Of a DNA stretch of 64,000 nucleotides, positions 45,795-59,800 are shown in pieces. The first letter of the stretch is position 1; each line of letters begins with the position of its first letter. The position numbers were made by a program, and so were the translations under genes. Under the pieces are notes generated by a model. The model had not been told where the DNA came from. It saw only the letters and a list, made by a program, of their open reading frames with translations, and did no database searches. Source of the stretch: Andrena cerasifolii (lineage: Eukaryota; Arthropoda; Insecta; Hymenoptera; Andrenidae); assembly GCF_050908995.1 (NCBI RefSeq), contig NC_135125.1, forward strand, positions 10,069,011 through 10,133,010, written 5' to 3'.

Positions 45795-47864
45795 CCAAAG
45801 TGGGACCCTGGACGGTGGTCCGGTGACGTGGACGCCCCCAGGCGTCTTTGGGTTTGCGCGTGAATCTTCCGCAATGGGAGGCGCATCAATCTAGCCGCGA
45901 ATTCGGCAGCGGTGATAATCGATCGACTGGCTCGGGGTTCTGGCCAAGAGGAGCCTCGGTTCCGCGGAAGGTCAGCCGGAGGGTGTACGAGCGATGGCAG
46001 GAGGATCGTTTGCGGTTCTCACCGGAGCGAAGGTAGATGAAGGAAGGAAGGGCAGCCCGGTACACCTCGCGACGGCCGAGCAGTCGAGATACCTGCGGAG
46101 ACGAGGATCGACGAATGTCCAAGGAGACTCGTTTCCAACGACGGAGACACGATTCTCGAGTGACGGGGAGAAAGGATAGGCGGTGAACGACGGGCGAGGT
46201 TGAAAGGGTTCAGGAGATACGCGACTGACACGGAGGCAACGTCGGATGATCGTTACAGGGACAACCAAAATGGAACATACATACACACGTATAACGAATA
46301 ATCGTGGAGGCAGCAACGAGCAGACTGTGCGCCACGACGCGACCACGATCGTCGACTTGAAACGTTAAAATGTTAAACGCAAACGCGGAGCGCTCGCGCG
46401 TCGATCTCGTGAGAAGTCCCAGTGTCGGATCTATATCGCCGGACGCTCCGGAACTTTCTCTATTTTCACGTGAAACTTTCTTTCGTCTCGAACTTCGAAG
46501 CTTCCTTCGCTGTGCTTTATTAATCGACAGACCGAGCCGAGGAGGATCCACTTTTTATACGATTATACCAAGGGAAACGCTCTCGAACGGTCGAGCGTCC
46601 GCTTCGGATCCCTTTTCGCGCGAAAAATAACCAACCTTTTGATGCCCGTATTGAACTGTTTGTTGCGCGAACGTGCGACGTCTCTCTCGCCGATTCAGAA
46701 GCAGCAACGTCCACGTCACGAGGAACACCATCCCGTGAGGCAGTCTCTTCTTGATTTCTTTCGGGGCCGCGTCAGGCCGAGCGTTACTCGTCAGAGGGAC
46801 TCCGAACGCGACCAGACAGGACTGACGTGCGCGGAGGCGAGCCTTCTCTGACGAGTCGCGTTTCACGGGCACCGCTTGTACGAGAACGTAGCAGGGGAAG
46901 GCACCGTTCGATGCGTTTCGTTCGAGGTAATGCCACGAAGAAGGAGGGTGGCTTCGACGTCACCGTTTGCACGGAGCTCGCCCGATTTCGCTTACGATTA
47001 GCGCGTACGTAGGTCCCACTATAGGATTACCAGACACCTTGACGAAATCTTGATCGATCTCGTCGAAATTTCTTAGCTCCGTTTTGCTGTTACCGAGCCC
47101 GTGCAAACGATGCCGACGGAGACGAAGGGTGTTGCGGGATCCGCGGCTACGAATCCGCGGTAGCTGCGGCTCTCGTAACGGTGCCGAGTTGTTTCTTTCT
47201 TTTCTTCGTGGAGGAAGTTCATGGTCTGCCTGTCGTGGTAAGAGTTCGCCCATGGAATGTATCGAATACGGAGGGGAGGTAGAAGTACTAAAGCAAATAG
47301 AGAGAGGTAAACATGATAGTCGTACTCGAAACTGCGAGTACACCGATATCTCTATGCGTGCTGAACGATACATCGAACTAAATACGTAGGAATTTTTACT
47401 AAATCGTCGAGATCGTCCCGATTCTTTCGTATCGTAAGAAGTATTCGATAGTCGCGGCTACTGGCTGTTTAATTGCGGTCACGATCGCTCTCCGTTTCAA
47501 CGTTTGAACGGACAGGGGGCGAGTCGGTTTGCGAAAAAGATGACGACGAAGAAGGAGAAGAGGAAAGAAACAGAGGGACAGTAAATGGCGAGATGGGCGG
47601 TGTGGTTGTTCCGCGGCGACAAGAAATCAAGAGAAGTTAGAGGAGAGAGCACCACGTTCGACGATAAAACAGTGAGGATGAAGAACGATAGTAACTGCAA
47701 CGCGCGACGTAACAAACAAGAGTGAAACGCTGGAGAGGGCCGAAGTTTACGTTCATTGTAAGAAAATAAAAAAATTAAGGAAGGAAAGAAACAGAGAGGA
47801 AGATAGAAGAAGAAAACTCACGAGCACTTGTAAATTACCGCATAATTTTGAATTAAAACGTTTA

Positions 47865-48198
47865 CCATCACTGCTACTACCGTTACTATCACACCTACGA
47901 GAAAGAACTATTCCACTACTATTATTACCGCTACTACTATAACTACGGCTACTACTATTAATTACTAATACAACCACTATTACCGCTATTACTATTACTA
48001 CTACAATTTACTACCACTACTTACTACCACCATCGATACTCTACTGCTACACTACTATTTACTATTGCAACTATACTACCATTGTTACTATAACTATTAC
48101 CAACACCAAACACCAGACATCACCACCACCACCACCACCTCTACTATCGCTGCTGCTGCTACTATTACTACTACTACTACTACTACCACTACTACTAT

Positions 48199-48237
<39 letters not shown>

Positions 48238-48600
48238 CACTACTACTATTACTACTACTACTACTACCACTACTACTATTACTACTACTACCACTACTAC
48301 TATTACTACTACTACCACTACTACTACCACTACTACTACTACTACTATTACTATTACTACTACTATTACTACTACTACTACTACTATGACTACTACTACT
48401 ACCACTACTACCACTACTACTACTACTACTACTGTTACTAATACTACTGCTGCTACTACTACTACTACACTAAATACAAACTACTATTACTACGATTACT
48501 ATTACTGATAGTATTATTATTATCATTATTATGATTGTGATTGATTACTATGATTAATATGATTACTATTATTACTACGATTATTACTTTTATTAACGCT
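47865..48600. repeat. Large TAC/TTA trinucleotide array
   Basis: Scattered TAC/TAT triplets from 47865 become a nearly pure (TAC)n with TTA and CAC interruptions at 48121-48470 and then decay. The long Thr/Ile-rich and Val-rich open frames on both strands are products of the repeat. Confidence 0.95.
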
Positions 48601-49119
48601 ACGATTATCGAAAGGTTTCATTAAATTACAACCATTGTTACAACCACTAATTGTACGGTTAATATGTACGAGAGTCGCGTAAACAGCGTCATTCGTCGGA
48701 AGAAGGTGGAAATAGACATCGATCAATCGATACGCATACACACACAGACACGCGCGTGCGCGCGTACAAGCATTACATAGAGGCGTACACTAATAGAGAG
48801 CAAGAGAAACGAACGAACGAGCATTGTTTGGAATTCGTAGATTCGCTCGCGAGGATTGGTGGAAGCATAGCTGCTGGAGTAAAGCATCTACACGTACACA
48901 CGCGCGCATAACACATACGTTACGCATAAAAGCCATAAACGATCGCTAAAACAAGCGCGCGCGCGCGCAGCCGAATCGGGGTTATGTAATTATAGAGAGA
49001 ACAGAGATTTAATGAACACATGTAACATACTGCCAATCGTACGAGGTGTTTCAAGCGGAAGCACACACGTGGTACATAAATGTATATATAAAACAAAATG
49101 AACATACGTCTTTTTTCGC

Positions 49120-49285
<166 letters not shown>

Positions 49286-51949
49286 AACATCTATGCGTAG
49301 GTAGATGTAAATAAAGAATACGTCGATGATGAACGAGGAGAAGCGTGATTGTGGGTGAGAGCGGCGTGACTGCGTAAGAGTGTCGACGGAAACGATTCGA
49401 ACAGGATTAATCATTTTTCAATACCACTACACGCTTGCCTGCGTAATGTGCGCGCGTGGATCTCGACTGAATACAAATAAACATGCGAGCACGTGCGGTC
49501 GGAGGTGCCGTTAATTAAATAATGCAAGTACCCGACAGGAGCGAAAGCGAGCGAGAGAGACTAGACAGAAATGTCGACGAATATACGGATGCTCGTCGTG
49601 GTCCGAGGTTCTCGGCGATCGAACGTGTTCCATTTCGACATTGGCCGTAATTTCTTCATTCTTTCTATCCCTTTCGCCATCGTCTCGACGGTCCGTGCGA
49701 CGGTCGAGACGCGCTCGCTGTAAAGCGCCGAAAAAAGAAGTGCCGTTACAGTAAAAAACGAAAAAAAACGAAAAAGGAGAAAACCAACTAAATAGAAACC
49801 GAAGTAATTAGACGGGGAGCACCGAGAATCTCGCGAGCGAGTGTTCCGTGAGGCGCGGTCGGCGCTGTGCGTGGTTTTTTCCCTTAAGTGCTTTATAAAC
49901 TCAATCGTATTTCGTATCGTCGCGTTTAAACGTCATTGTAAAGAGAATACCTAAGTATAATGAACGAGGAGAAAGGGGGAAAATGTTGGTGTGCGTGGGA
50001 ATGCAAGATGCTCGGTTACGCCAGCTGTTTACCCTCCTCGGGAGCTGTCGGTGCAAGTGGAAAGACGCAGGATTAGTCCGACACTTTCGCTTTCGTTCGC
50101 GTGCCGCGACAACTTTCTTCTTCTCTGTTTCTTTCGTTAACTAATGAACGTAATCCTTTCTTTTCGGTAGAGTTTCCGTATTCAATGTTCCCTTAATTGT
50201 ACGTCCGCGAATTTACTTCGGGTTTGAATAAGTAAAGAGGGAAGCGTTAGTTGAAGCGACAGAACGGACGCGAAAGTGTTAGGAAGAAGTTGATGCGACT
50301 CGGGCGAGGTGGAATATTATTAAAAATGTTTTTCTGTGATAAATCGTGGCGCGTGAAAGAAGGAGGGCGAGCTAAGGGGTGAATGGAAAGTAGACGAGAG
50401 AGAGAGAGAGAGAATGAAAGGGTCGAGACTGCCGAGGATTGCGTGGAGAAATGATATTAATTTCTGTGAGAGAATTTGCGCGTGTGTGTCTGCACGAGAG
50501 CAGCGGAAGTGGAAATCTTCAAACTTACAAAACTCTTTAGCGTCGTAAAAGCAAGCATATGACCAAGCTCTGAACGATGACTTAGCGTAACATAGTTATA
50601 AAGGAATATAGCTCTAATTGAAAATATACGTATACATGTAATTATAAATATACATATATACATAAAAATAACTATAAATACACTTGAGCGCGCTAATCAC
50701 CGTAACGCGAGCAGCTACGATGAAACTAACGTTAAGGGACGATTAATAACGATAATAACGTAGTAATAACGTATCACACGCTGATAATATTCGTGACGCT
50801 AAGAACGACGATACCTTGTAACGACAACGGGGGATAGCTCAAGCCGAAGCTGAAGCTGTATTTGAAACACGAAGAACAGAGAAATAAGAGAGGAAGAGCG
50901 ATGCTAAACGGTCCGCGGAAACGGAACCGAAAGGAGTGACTGCCGAGCACTCAACGAATTGAGAGAGCAGTGGGGCGTCGGTGTCTTGATACTTTGCAGC
51001 GTGGATAGAGCGAGTGCCGCCAGCAGGTCCAGGTAGACATTAAAACAGTCCAGTAACGAATTTTTCCAGTTTACTATATCTTTCTATTTGCATTTCGTGA
51101 GATTCACCTATACGTGTAGTTCGGCCTTCTAAAGGGGAATGCTCGAGGGAGCGTTAGCAGGCGTTAGAGGTAACTAATTGTCGCAAAGATTCGCTGCTTT
51201 AAACGCTAGTACGTAGTCGTCGGGACTAAACTCTGTGTCTTTGGTCGTCGATCGACCGACGGAGGGCAGAGATTCGCGTTCCTTTCTGCAAAGTGTTGAA
51301 ACACCGATTCCTGAACACTGGCCGAGGTTCGGTAGCGATTCTCGCCGGAGAAGGGCACGCACTACTTGCTCGCCGACTGTCGGAGAACGAAAGAACTCAT
51401 GATATCGCTATACAACGCGCATCCAATATTCTCTCGGTGACTAACGAAGAAGCCAGGAAGATGGGCACGGGGAAAAGTGAGATGGAAACGTGGAAAGACG
51501 GTGGTAAAGGAGGAGAGGAGAGGACAAACGCTGTTGCAGCCAGACACGCGACTGCAATTGCATAATAAAATACAGGACGCCCGTAATCTCGATCTTAACG
51601 CGTAATATTCACGGGTGCGTCGCGTTGCACCCGGTCACATAGGAAGAAAACCAAAAAAAAAATAATAATAATATAAATAATGCTTCTCGGCTCGTTCGTA
51701 GAAAGTACGTAATTAACGAAAGCAGCAGAGTAAAAGGCGAATCTCGCGATCGAATTAAATTTCCATCGGGTCTAGGCTAAAGAGACGTCGAAGAATCATT
51801 TAGTCGACCGTCGAACAGGATCCATGTACGATTTCATTACTTGCATTTACTTATAATAACGATTAAGCGAACAGAGTATCTAAGGAGAACGGGGACGGGG
51901 GCGTAAATGGAGTAACACGTAAATACTACGATTAAGAGTTTTTCTACTT

Positions 51950-52095
51950 ATCTATACATATACATATATATATACATATAAATAATATACATATATAAAT
52001 ATGTACACGTAAAAGACACATTGGTATATGCATTTTATATCTATGTATTTATATATAAACACATCTATATATAAATATATACATATAAGGGGTAC
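51950..52095. repeat. AT-rich ATATAC/ATATAA simple sequence
   Basis: Degenerate tandem TACATATA and TATAAATA units; similar blocks recur at 54185-54290 and 54955-55015. No gene. Confidence 0.75.
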
Positions 52096-52178
52096 GAACG
52101 AATAATGAAACCGTATATTGACGCTAAATGCCCTGTCGATAATAATTAATCACAGCAACAACAGCAACAAGAACAGCA

Positions 52179-52362
52179 ACGGCAAGAAGAGGAGGAAGAA
52201 GAAGAAGAAGAAGAAGGAGAAGAAGAAGAAGGAGAAGAAGGAGAAGAAGGAGAAGAAGAAGAAGAAGGAGAAAAAGAAGAAGAAGAAGGAGAAGGAGGAG
52301 AAGAAGAAGAAGAAGAAGAAGGAGAAGAAGAAGAGCAGAAAGAAGAAGGAGAGAAAATATGG
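52179..52362 (+). repeat. GAA/GGA polypurine array
   Basis: About 180 bp of almost unbroken purines, mainly GAA with GGA, on the + strand. Mirror-repeat polypurine tracts of this kind can form triplex (H-DNA). The Lys/Glu open frame across it and the poly-Leu frame opposite are artefacts of the repeat. Confidence 0.95.
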
Positions 52363-55132
52363 AGGAAAAAACTTCGTCGCTAGACCTCTCGGCCCTTGGA
52401 CGAGCCGAAGTTCCGTAGAGTTTCATACTTTTGCAAATAATCGAAATCTCGTCGATACACTATTACACCGATCTCTCTGCATATAAATATACGTATATAT
52501 AAATATATACTTGAAAGGTTCAAAGAGAGAACGTTGATCTCGATCGGAGTCTGAATCTTCGTTTCCCCTTTTCTTTTAGTGACGTGCGTGCAACCACGGT
52601 TCGAACGATCGGATGATTACGCGAGAGATGTGCGTGGATGTCAATTTTTCCAGGTTTCACGAATTACTTCTGTGCACCGCTTTCGCGCCAGAACCAAATC
52701 CGCGCAACCATCTCCGGCGGGCGGAGGGCAGTCGAATTTAACCCTTCGATGGGACCCGAGGGGAATCGTTTGCCTCGCGAGAGCGAAACCTTCGAGGGGT
52801 TAACTGTGGCGTTAATTCGCGTCGCCCGGTTCGACGGTCTCGCGTCGCCGGAAGCTAATATTCTGTACAGAAAGAGCGTAAATGTATTTTCGAGAGACCG
52901 AGCGATTGGGGGGAGGTGAGTCGTGCGAGGCGAAAGGCTAATGGATCCCTTTTGGTTCTGAGGAAGCGGCACCGTGCGAAGGAAGAGGGGTGAACGGCAC
53001 AGTGGCAGAGCGAGAAAAAAAAATCGTAACGCGATGAATCATTAAATAGTAACAAGAGTTGCCTTAATAATACACGTTCACAAAACTAGGATACGCAAAT
53101 GAATGGCGAAACGGAAGAGAAGCGAGCATTACAACGATGGGAACTCGAACAGTCGTGTCTTCTGATCGAACATCGCGATGAGACACGCTGGGACGCGCAA
53201 CCGGCTGCGGATCGCGATCCCTTTCGTCGAGAGGCAACAATCAATTTGCTAGCGAATCTCCCCGATTAATTGAACCGTTTCGTAGATACCCGGGGAACGC
53301 GATCGCAACCGGCCCCGTCGAGTCACCCGCAAGCGGACTCATTGCGCGCCAGTTCTCTGGAACGATGCGCTCGGCGTATCTGCGCGATACTCTCACACCG
53401 TTACTTCTCGTATATTCCCCGTCGCGCCGCTTCTTCATCTATCGCTCGCATCCGTCGCCGAATCTGAACGCGACCGGTGCATCGTTCGCGAGAACTAGCG
53501 CGCCGACTCGGTGTTGAACGCACGTAAGAAATCAAAAAAGAAAAAAAAAAAAACGAGAGAATGCGAGAAGAAGGTGAAAGGTGAGGCGTAGCTGTGCCGA
53601 TCGTTTACCCGGGTCGTCCGAGTTTCGAGACCCGCAGTCTACGAAGCCGCGCGAATGGATGGGGTGCATGGCAGTGCCTGGTCTGAACAGAGAGAAAGGG
53701 AACGAAAGCGGGAGTGCATGAACGAGAGGGAGAAAGTCCGTGAACCCGTTTAATAGTCGCGCGTGCCATTGTTATAAACCTTTGCGTAAAGGGGGAGGAT
53801 AACGAAATGGAAGGAAAACCCATTGAAAGCTTTAACTTTGACTAAACTAACTTTAACAAAAAAAAAAAAGGGTATAGCGATATAAACGCAGTGAGTGCTG
53901 CTGCCAGTTGCGTGAATGGCGGACGATTGGCGGTCGATTCTGCGGAACGTCATTACCGGCAATTGATAAAGCACGTTCGTGTGTACATGTATAAATATGT
54001 AACCACGCATTTATGCATATACATGTAAATGATATACGTATAGTTTAATCTACCTCGACGTACCACATTCGTGTAAATGGGCATCGAAATTCTCTTCTTT
54101 CTTTAAATACTGTTACGATCTCGAGGAAGCGTATCTCGTTCGCGCAATGTCCCGCCAATCTTCGCGTTATTGTAAACTAACTGTATATTACTTATACATA
54201 TATACGTATACATATAGATATATATACGTAAATACATATATATATACATATGTATAAATATATATACATACATATACATAGACGTATGCATATGTGAAAA
54301 TGCGGAAAGAACAGTTGTTTTTCTCTGAGAAAGCAGATCGAGTGCAGATTGTACCTTTATACGTATATTTCACTGTTCCGCGTCACGCCGAGAACGCGAG
54401 CAACGATTGAAACGAACGAAACAGATTCGACGATCGTCGGACAACAGGGAGCCTCGTTTTTTTCTTAATCGACGAGCGAGTAGACTGTACGGAGATCGTG
54501 GGACGATCTACCGTGACCGGTGGACACGTGCGCGTTTAAAAGGGACGTTACGAAACGAGAAATTCCCGTGATCGACGATCGCCGGGCAAGCTTTCACGTA
54601 CCCCGGCGCAATAGTGAGGTTTGAATTTCGCGCGCTTCTCGTGACGCGGACGGCTGTATTATTTCTCTCCTTCGATGGAAAATAAGTATTCTATATAAAT
54701 GTGGACGCATCTGCCGGTGAGGGACTCCCGTGCGCTGAGAACGGGATACAAATAACGAAAGGATAAGCTGAATTATTCTTCGAGTCTACGAGATACGACC
54801 GGTTCAGTGGTCGGGCGTGAATGCGCGGCGCAAGTACGGGAGACGCGAGCCAGAGAAAGAGAGAAAGGGAGAATGCGTGCGTGAGAGATAAAGAGAGCAC
54901 GAAGACGTAAACATGCATTATTACTTATGTATTGTGCAGTAAACGAGAGAGAAGATACATACCTTACATATATGCATATATGCCTCCATATGTGTATATA
55001 TACATATATACATAGCTAGTTCAATTTGCAAATTAGTGTGTATCGTCGCTTCGGAATGCCCAGTCATTACTCGCCAGAATCCAAGAACCCAACAACCGAT
55101 TTCAAGTTCATTCTTTTTTTAAGGAAAAAACC

Positions 55133-55138
55133 AATAAA
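55133..55138 (+). promoter_or_regulatory. cac: AATAAA, candidate distal polyadenylation signal
   Basis: CCAATAAAATAATGTGTT is followed within 40 nt by CTCGTGTTTTTC, a T/GT-rich downstream element. It is the best-looking distal signal I see after the cac stop. Usage is inferred. Confidence 0.35.
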
Positions 55139-57049
55139 ATAATGTGTTAAAATATTTCAAGACACTCGTGTTTTTCACTTAAACTTAAGGGAGCTGAGAA
55201 CTTTCGTTAGACACGCGCGCGCGCGAGAGTCGAATGAACGTGCCTCTGCTCGAGAAGCTTGGGACGTTCGCTACACCGCGGAGCGTTCGTGAATGTTGCG
55301 CGGGCACTGAAGAGGGCGCAGCGAATCGTCTTTCTCGCGACCAAATGCCTGCGAACGATCTCGTGCCCGACAGATGGCAGCACTTACGCGCTTGGCGGGA
55401 GAGGTTCTTTTATACGAATCGATGTATAAAAATTAATAGGAACACCGTGTCCGCTCGCTACTTTCGAAACTTGCAACTTGCATTCTACAGAAGAAAATAA
55501 TTGTTTCTCGTGGAAAATAATATCTGTAACCTTTCAAATACAAACTTTTTACTCCACTCGTGCTTTATTAGACCCAAATAACGTCCTCCGAACAAATTGT
55601 ATATGTACTCTATCAAAAACCGCCGACCCCCTCAGGCTGCGGAGGCGAAGTTTCAAGGTTCCACAAGACGGCTAATGTAAAACAGGTTTATTTCGTACAA
55701 ATAACAGAAATAGTCGTATCCGTGGAACTGATGTGTTATTTTTGAGCGTTTTATTAAGTTTACCATGATTTTCAATCGATACAATGATTTCTGTGGTATA
55801 CTGTCGCGCACGTCGAGACGCGACTTCAACTTCCTTTCCATCTCTCATAGATTATCAGTGACGTTAAACCGAAAACATGGGGCGAACGGAATCGATGTGT
55901 TCTCGTATAAAATTCCTAAAACTCTCAACATTCAGACCACAGAGTCGTAGCGAATTCCGCCTCCCGTCACGGTCCCATCAAGCACCGAGCATCTTTTACA
56001 AAAAGGAAAGCTGCTCCCGCGCGCGATATACGGAACAGCAAGTTGAAATCTCGTCCAGTGGGGAGAAACGTAAATGCAGTAATAACCAGCGTCGGCGTGT
56101 GCCTCGAATAGATTTCAAATCTGACCTCTGGTTGGTCAGTGTCGATTATCTTAAACGAAACTTGAACGATCGGAGAAAAAGGATCGAGCGGAGGGGGGAG
56201 CGAGGAATATGAATATATAATATCTTATATCGTGTATCCATAAATGTTAAACGTTATTTCTTATTCTTTCTTTTTTTTTTTCTTCGCCTCGCCGACCTCG
56301 TATTCTTGACTCGTTTTCATTTCTTTTATTAAATGTTAGGTAGAGCTTATAAGAGACGCCCGAAGGCGCTCTCACGGCGAACTTCGGGCGCTCTTTTGTC
56401 GTATACTAGCTGTGCCGAACGCACTTGTACTGGTCGCATGGTTGGCGAAAAGATCAGCTGAAGATTGCTCTCTGAGACTGTGGCACGCAAATTTTCTGCT
56501 TTATCCGGGATTCGAGCGTTAACGGTCGCTTGGGAAGCAAACGAATGTGTATGGAGTACGGTATTTGGGGATCGAAAGAAGAGGATCCACGGTGTTAGGG
56601 GCGGGGGAAAAAAGGAGGGATCGGATGTTTGAAGAGATTTCTCAGCGATCAATCTTCAGCCCACAGTTTCACCCGCGACATATTATTTAACAACAGAATT
56701 TAACCACCTAATCTTCCGGAGGATACTCGTAGTTCTCACCTTCGCCTCGCCTTCGTTTATACAATAAATGGATATCTTTTCCTTTCGCCTACGTGCTAAG
56801 TAATAAACCGTCGAACCGCGGTTCATTACAATAAACCGTGGACGATGAATAATCAATAATAAAGCGATAGAAATCGCCTGGCATTCGATCGATCTCCGTT
56901 CACCTTAAAAAATTACGTCCAACGGATGGGCGCGATAATAAATTTCAATAATCCATAATATTAATTAATCGCTGTCGGTGTAATAATAATACAATTGCAA
57001 TGCGATCATCACAATGCGAGAACCGCAAATATCACTAATACTAACACTA

Positions 57050-57155
57050 CTGCTACTAATAATAATAATAATAATAATAGTAATAGTCATAACGGCAATA
57101 ATAATTCATAATAATAGCAATAATAATGATAGTAATAATAATAAAATAAATTTTT
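57050..57155. repeat. AAT/ATA trinucleotide repeat
   Basis: Imperfect AATAATAAT with GTA and CATA interruptions. Confidence 0.8.
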
Positions 57156-59734
57156 GTTCTACTAATTAGCATCGTCGTTACAATGATGTACTTAGCCGTT
57201 ACAGTTTTGCCTATGTACTATTCTCTTTTATATACTTCTATATGTATATAGCTACAATATATAATATTTCCATGTTGAAAAATCGTATACATTAGTGTTG
57301 TGTCGCAGGACCATTGCTTCGTTTCTGTTCTGTTTCTTTCACGCTCGCATCGTTCTCTCTATACGCTGTTCAACGGTCTTTTGCGTCTGTGCGCTCCGTT
57401 CAGCTATCTCTCCTCGCGCCGATGGATCGCTGAGAGGGGAAACGGTGTGGCGTGGCGTGGCGTTGCGTGTCGATGCACAGAAGCGTTCACGCTTCATTAT
57501 CGAACAAAAAGAGAAAGAGAAGAACAGGAAGAAGAAGTAGAAGACGATGAGAAGAAGCGGAAAGCGACTCGGGGAACAACAGTTCCCGCCGTTCTTGGTC
57601 ACTTCTCCCATCTCGCGAGCGTCCCTATCCTCCCGTACAATTCCATGGTACACAATTCGGCGTGTCCTTAGGGCGAGCGTCCCTTAGCGTGATACCCTCG
57701 ATCGACAAGCCCGTTCGCTCGCTGAAGCAACGCGCGCGATTCCGCCCGTTCTCGCGCGCCGCTTAACAACGTGAACGCTCCTCGCTTGCTTGTAGAATGT
57801 ATTACGTAACGTTAATAGCTTAATATCGATTTTTAGTTCGTATCACCCGCCTTAAAGGCGAGCCTCGGATCACAGATAGTGAGGTGATCGGATTACGCGA
57901 GCATTTTCACGATACATCTTACACACATATGCGTTCCCTACTACATCGTACTGATTTTCTCGTAATTGTCTGTTTTCTTATTATTATTATTATTTTTTTT
58001 TCTTTTTATTTTTGCGTATCTTCTTGCGATTCTTCTAAGTATTTCAAGGCGACAGCTCCTGAAAGCAAACAGTACCGGGCGTGTACGCGAGCATGGATCA
58101 CAGTCGCGCGAAAAAGGGCCGAGGAATTCTCCAGTCCGAGGCAACATTCCCCGTCCTCCGTGGCTCCAACGTCAGATTCGTTCGTTAATATCGCACGTAA
58201 ATTTCGTGAAAATGATGGGCCAGGTGGCCCGAGAGTCGCCGACAGTTTTTCCGGCGACTGTTCATGCACGCGCACGGTCCAAAGAACCACTTGGAAACTC
58301 GGAACGCGACCCTTACGTCTCTGTCCAGCTCGTGGTGGAAAGCTCCACCATCGTAATGGTGACAATACGATTCATACAGATACGAAAGTATAGAATATAT
58401 ATATTTCTTTCTTTCCATACACATGTATACGTATACACAATACATATGTACCTACGTACGTACGACCAACTAAGGGTAGACAGGCGCAATCGTATATTTC
58501 AAGTGTCGAATCCAGTTGCGTAGCGTTTTCGTTGATAAGGAGCAAGCGCGATGATATCGATTAAAGTTCGAATTCGATGCCCGATCGGGGGCGGAGCTGG
58601 AGATCTGGATTCGACGCTGCGTGTCGGTGGGGGGGGTGATGAAATTAACAGAAACAGAAGGAGGCGTAAAGGGGAACGAATTTTAATAAGATTTCGTGCT
58701 GAATCGTTGGGTTTACAAAAAGAAGAACGAAAAAGTGGGGATGATCGGCTCTAGTTTCTCAATTCGCTCGTGGATACAACCATGCACACAATTTTTCAAC
58801 GTAACGAAGAACACGGATTCCCGTTTCTCGCTGCGAGGACATCCATCGAGACGGATAATTGCAGAATTCTTTTCATCTACCAAACCGCGCGGGTGTACTA
58901 AAGCTCTGTAAACGAAACGATCGGTCGAGGGAGGTGGCGCGAAGGGAATGTTCGCAAGATTTTTCTTAACGTAACGGACGAGTTACGTTTCTGTTTTGCA
59001 AAGGGGCAAGCGAAATAAACGGTGTCCTCGCGCGGGAACGGTAGGAAAGAAATCAGCGCGCAAACATCGCCGATGTGTCGCTGCAAAGTATAACTCGAAA
59101 GCTAAACTTAAAACTCGGAACTTAAACCATAATCGAACACGTAGGAGACATTCGCTAGCAATACACGATACACCCGTGCTGGGATTAGATTCAAAACGAA
59201 TTACTGAACATCGCTGAAGCTGCCTACGGTGAAGTACAAGTTTCGGCGACGGCGGCCGGCCCGCCGTCAAAAGATTAGAAAAATAACGTCGAGACGTTAA
59301 AAAAATATATATATATATATGTACTCGTATCTATACATATGTATATATGCTTCGTTCCCTTAAATCCGTACCCAGCAGTGAGATTACGCTACGCAAGTAT
59401 ACTATTGTATAGTGAGGGGATACATAACATGACGTTTAAGGGTCGTAAAAGTGTCGAAAAGAAAGTCGTGAAGAGAACTCGAAGAAAAACCGCGGGCATG
59501 GGCGGGAGGAGAAGAATGGAAATATCTGTACAAGCTAAAAGTCTATCTATGTGTGTATAACAGCGTATGTAAAAATAACAGCTAGTCGTTTCTTTTGTAT
59601 ACGCTCTCTCCCTTTCTCTCCTTAGCTAGGTGTCTGTACGCCGTCATATTGTCTTAAGAGAAGCGAACCTACGGATGTTCTTAGGAGCACGCTGTGGCCT
59701 ACGGATCTTTTATCGTTCGCCGTTCTTTCCACTC

Positions 59735-59800
59735 TCTCTCTTTCTCTCTATCTCTCGCTCTCTCTCTCTTTCTTTCTCTCTCTCTCCCTCTCTTTCTCTT
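59735..59800. repeat. TC microsatellite
   Basis: A pyrimidine run of TC and TTTC units. It produces a Ser/Leu open frame on the + strand and an Arg/Glu frame on the minus strand, neither credible. Confidence 0.85.

Noticed and set aside
48065..48508. Thr/Ile-rich + strand and Val-rich minus strand open frames
   Set aside because: Both are translations of the TAC array and have no unique sequence.
52118..52486. Lys/Glu-rich + strand frame and poly-Leu minus-strand frame
   Set aside because: They are products of the GAA polypurine tract. The poly-Leu frame resembles a signal or membrane peptide only by composition.
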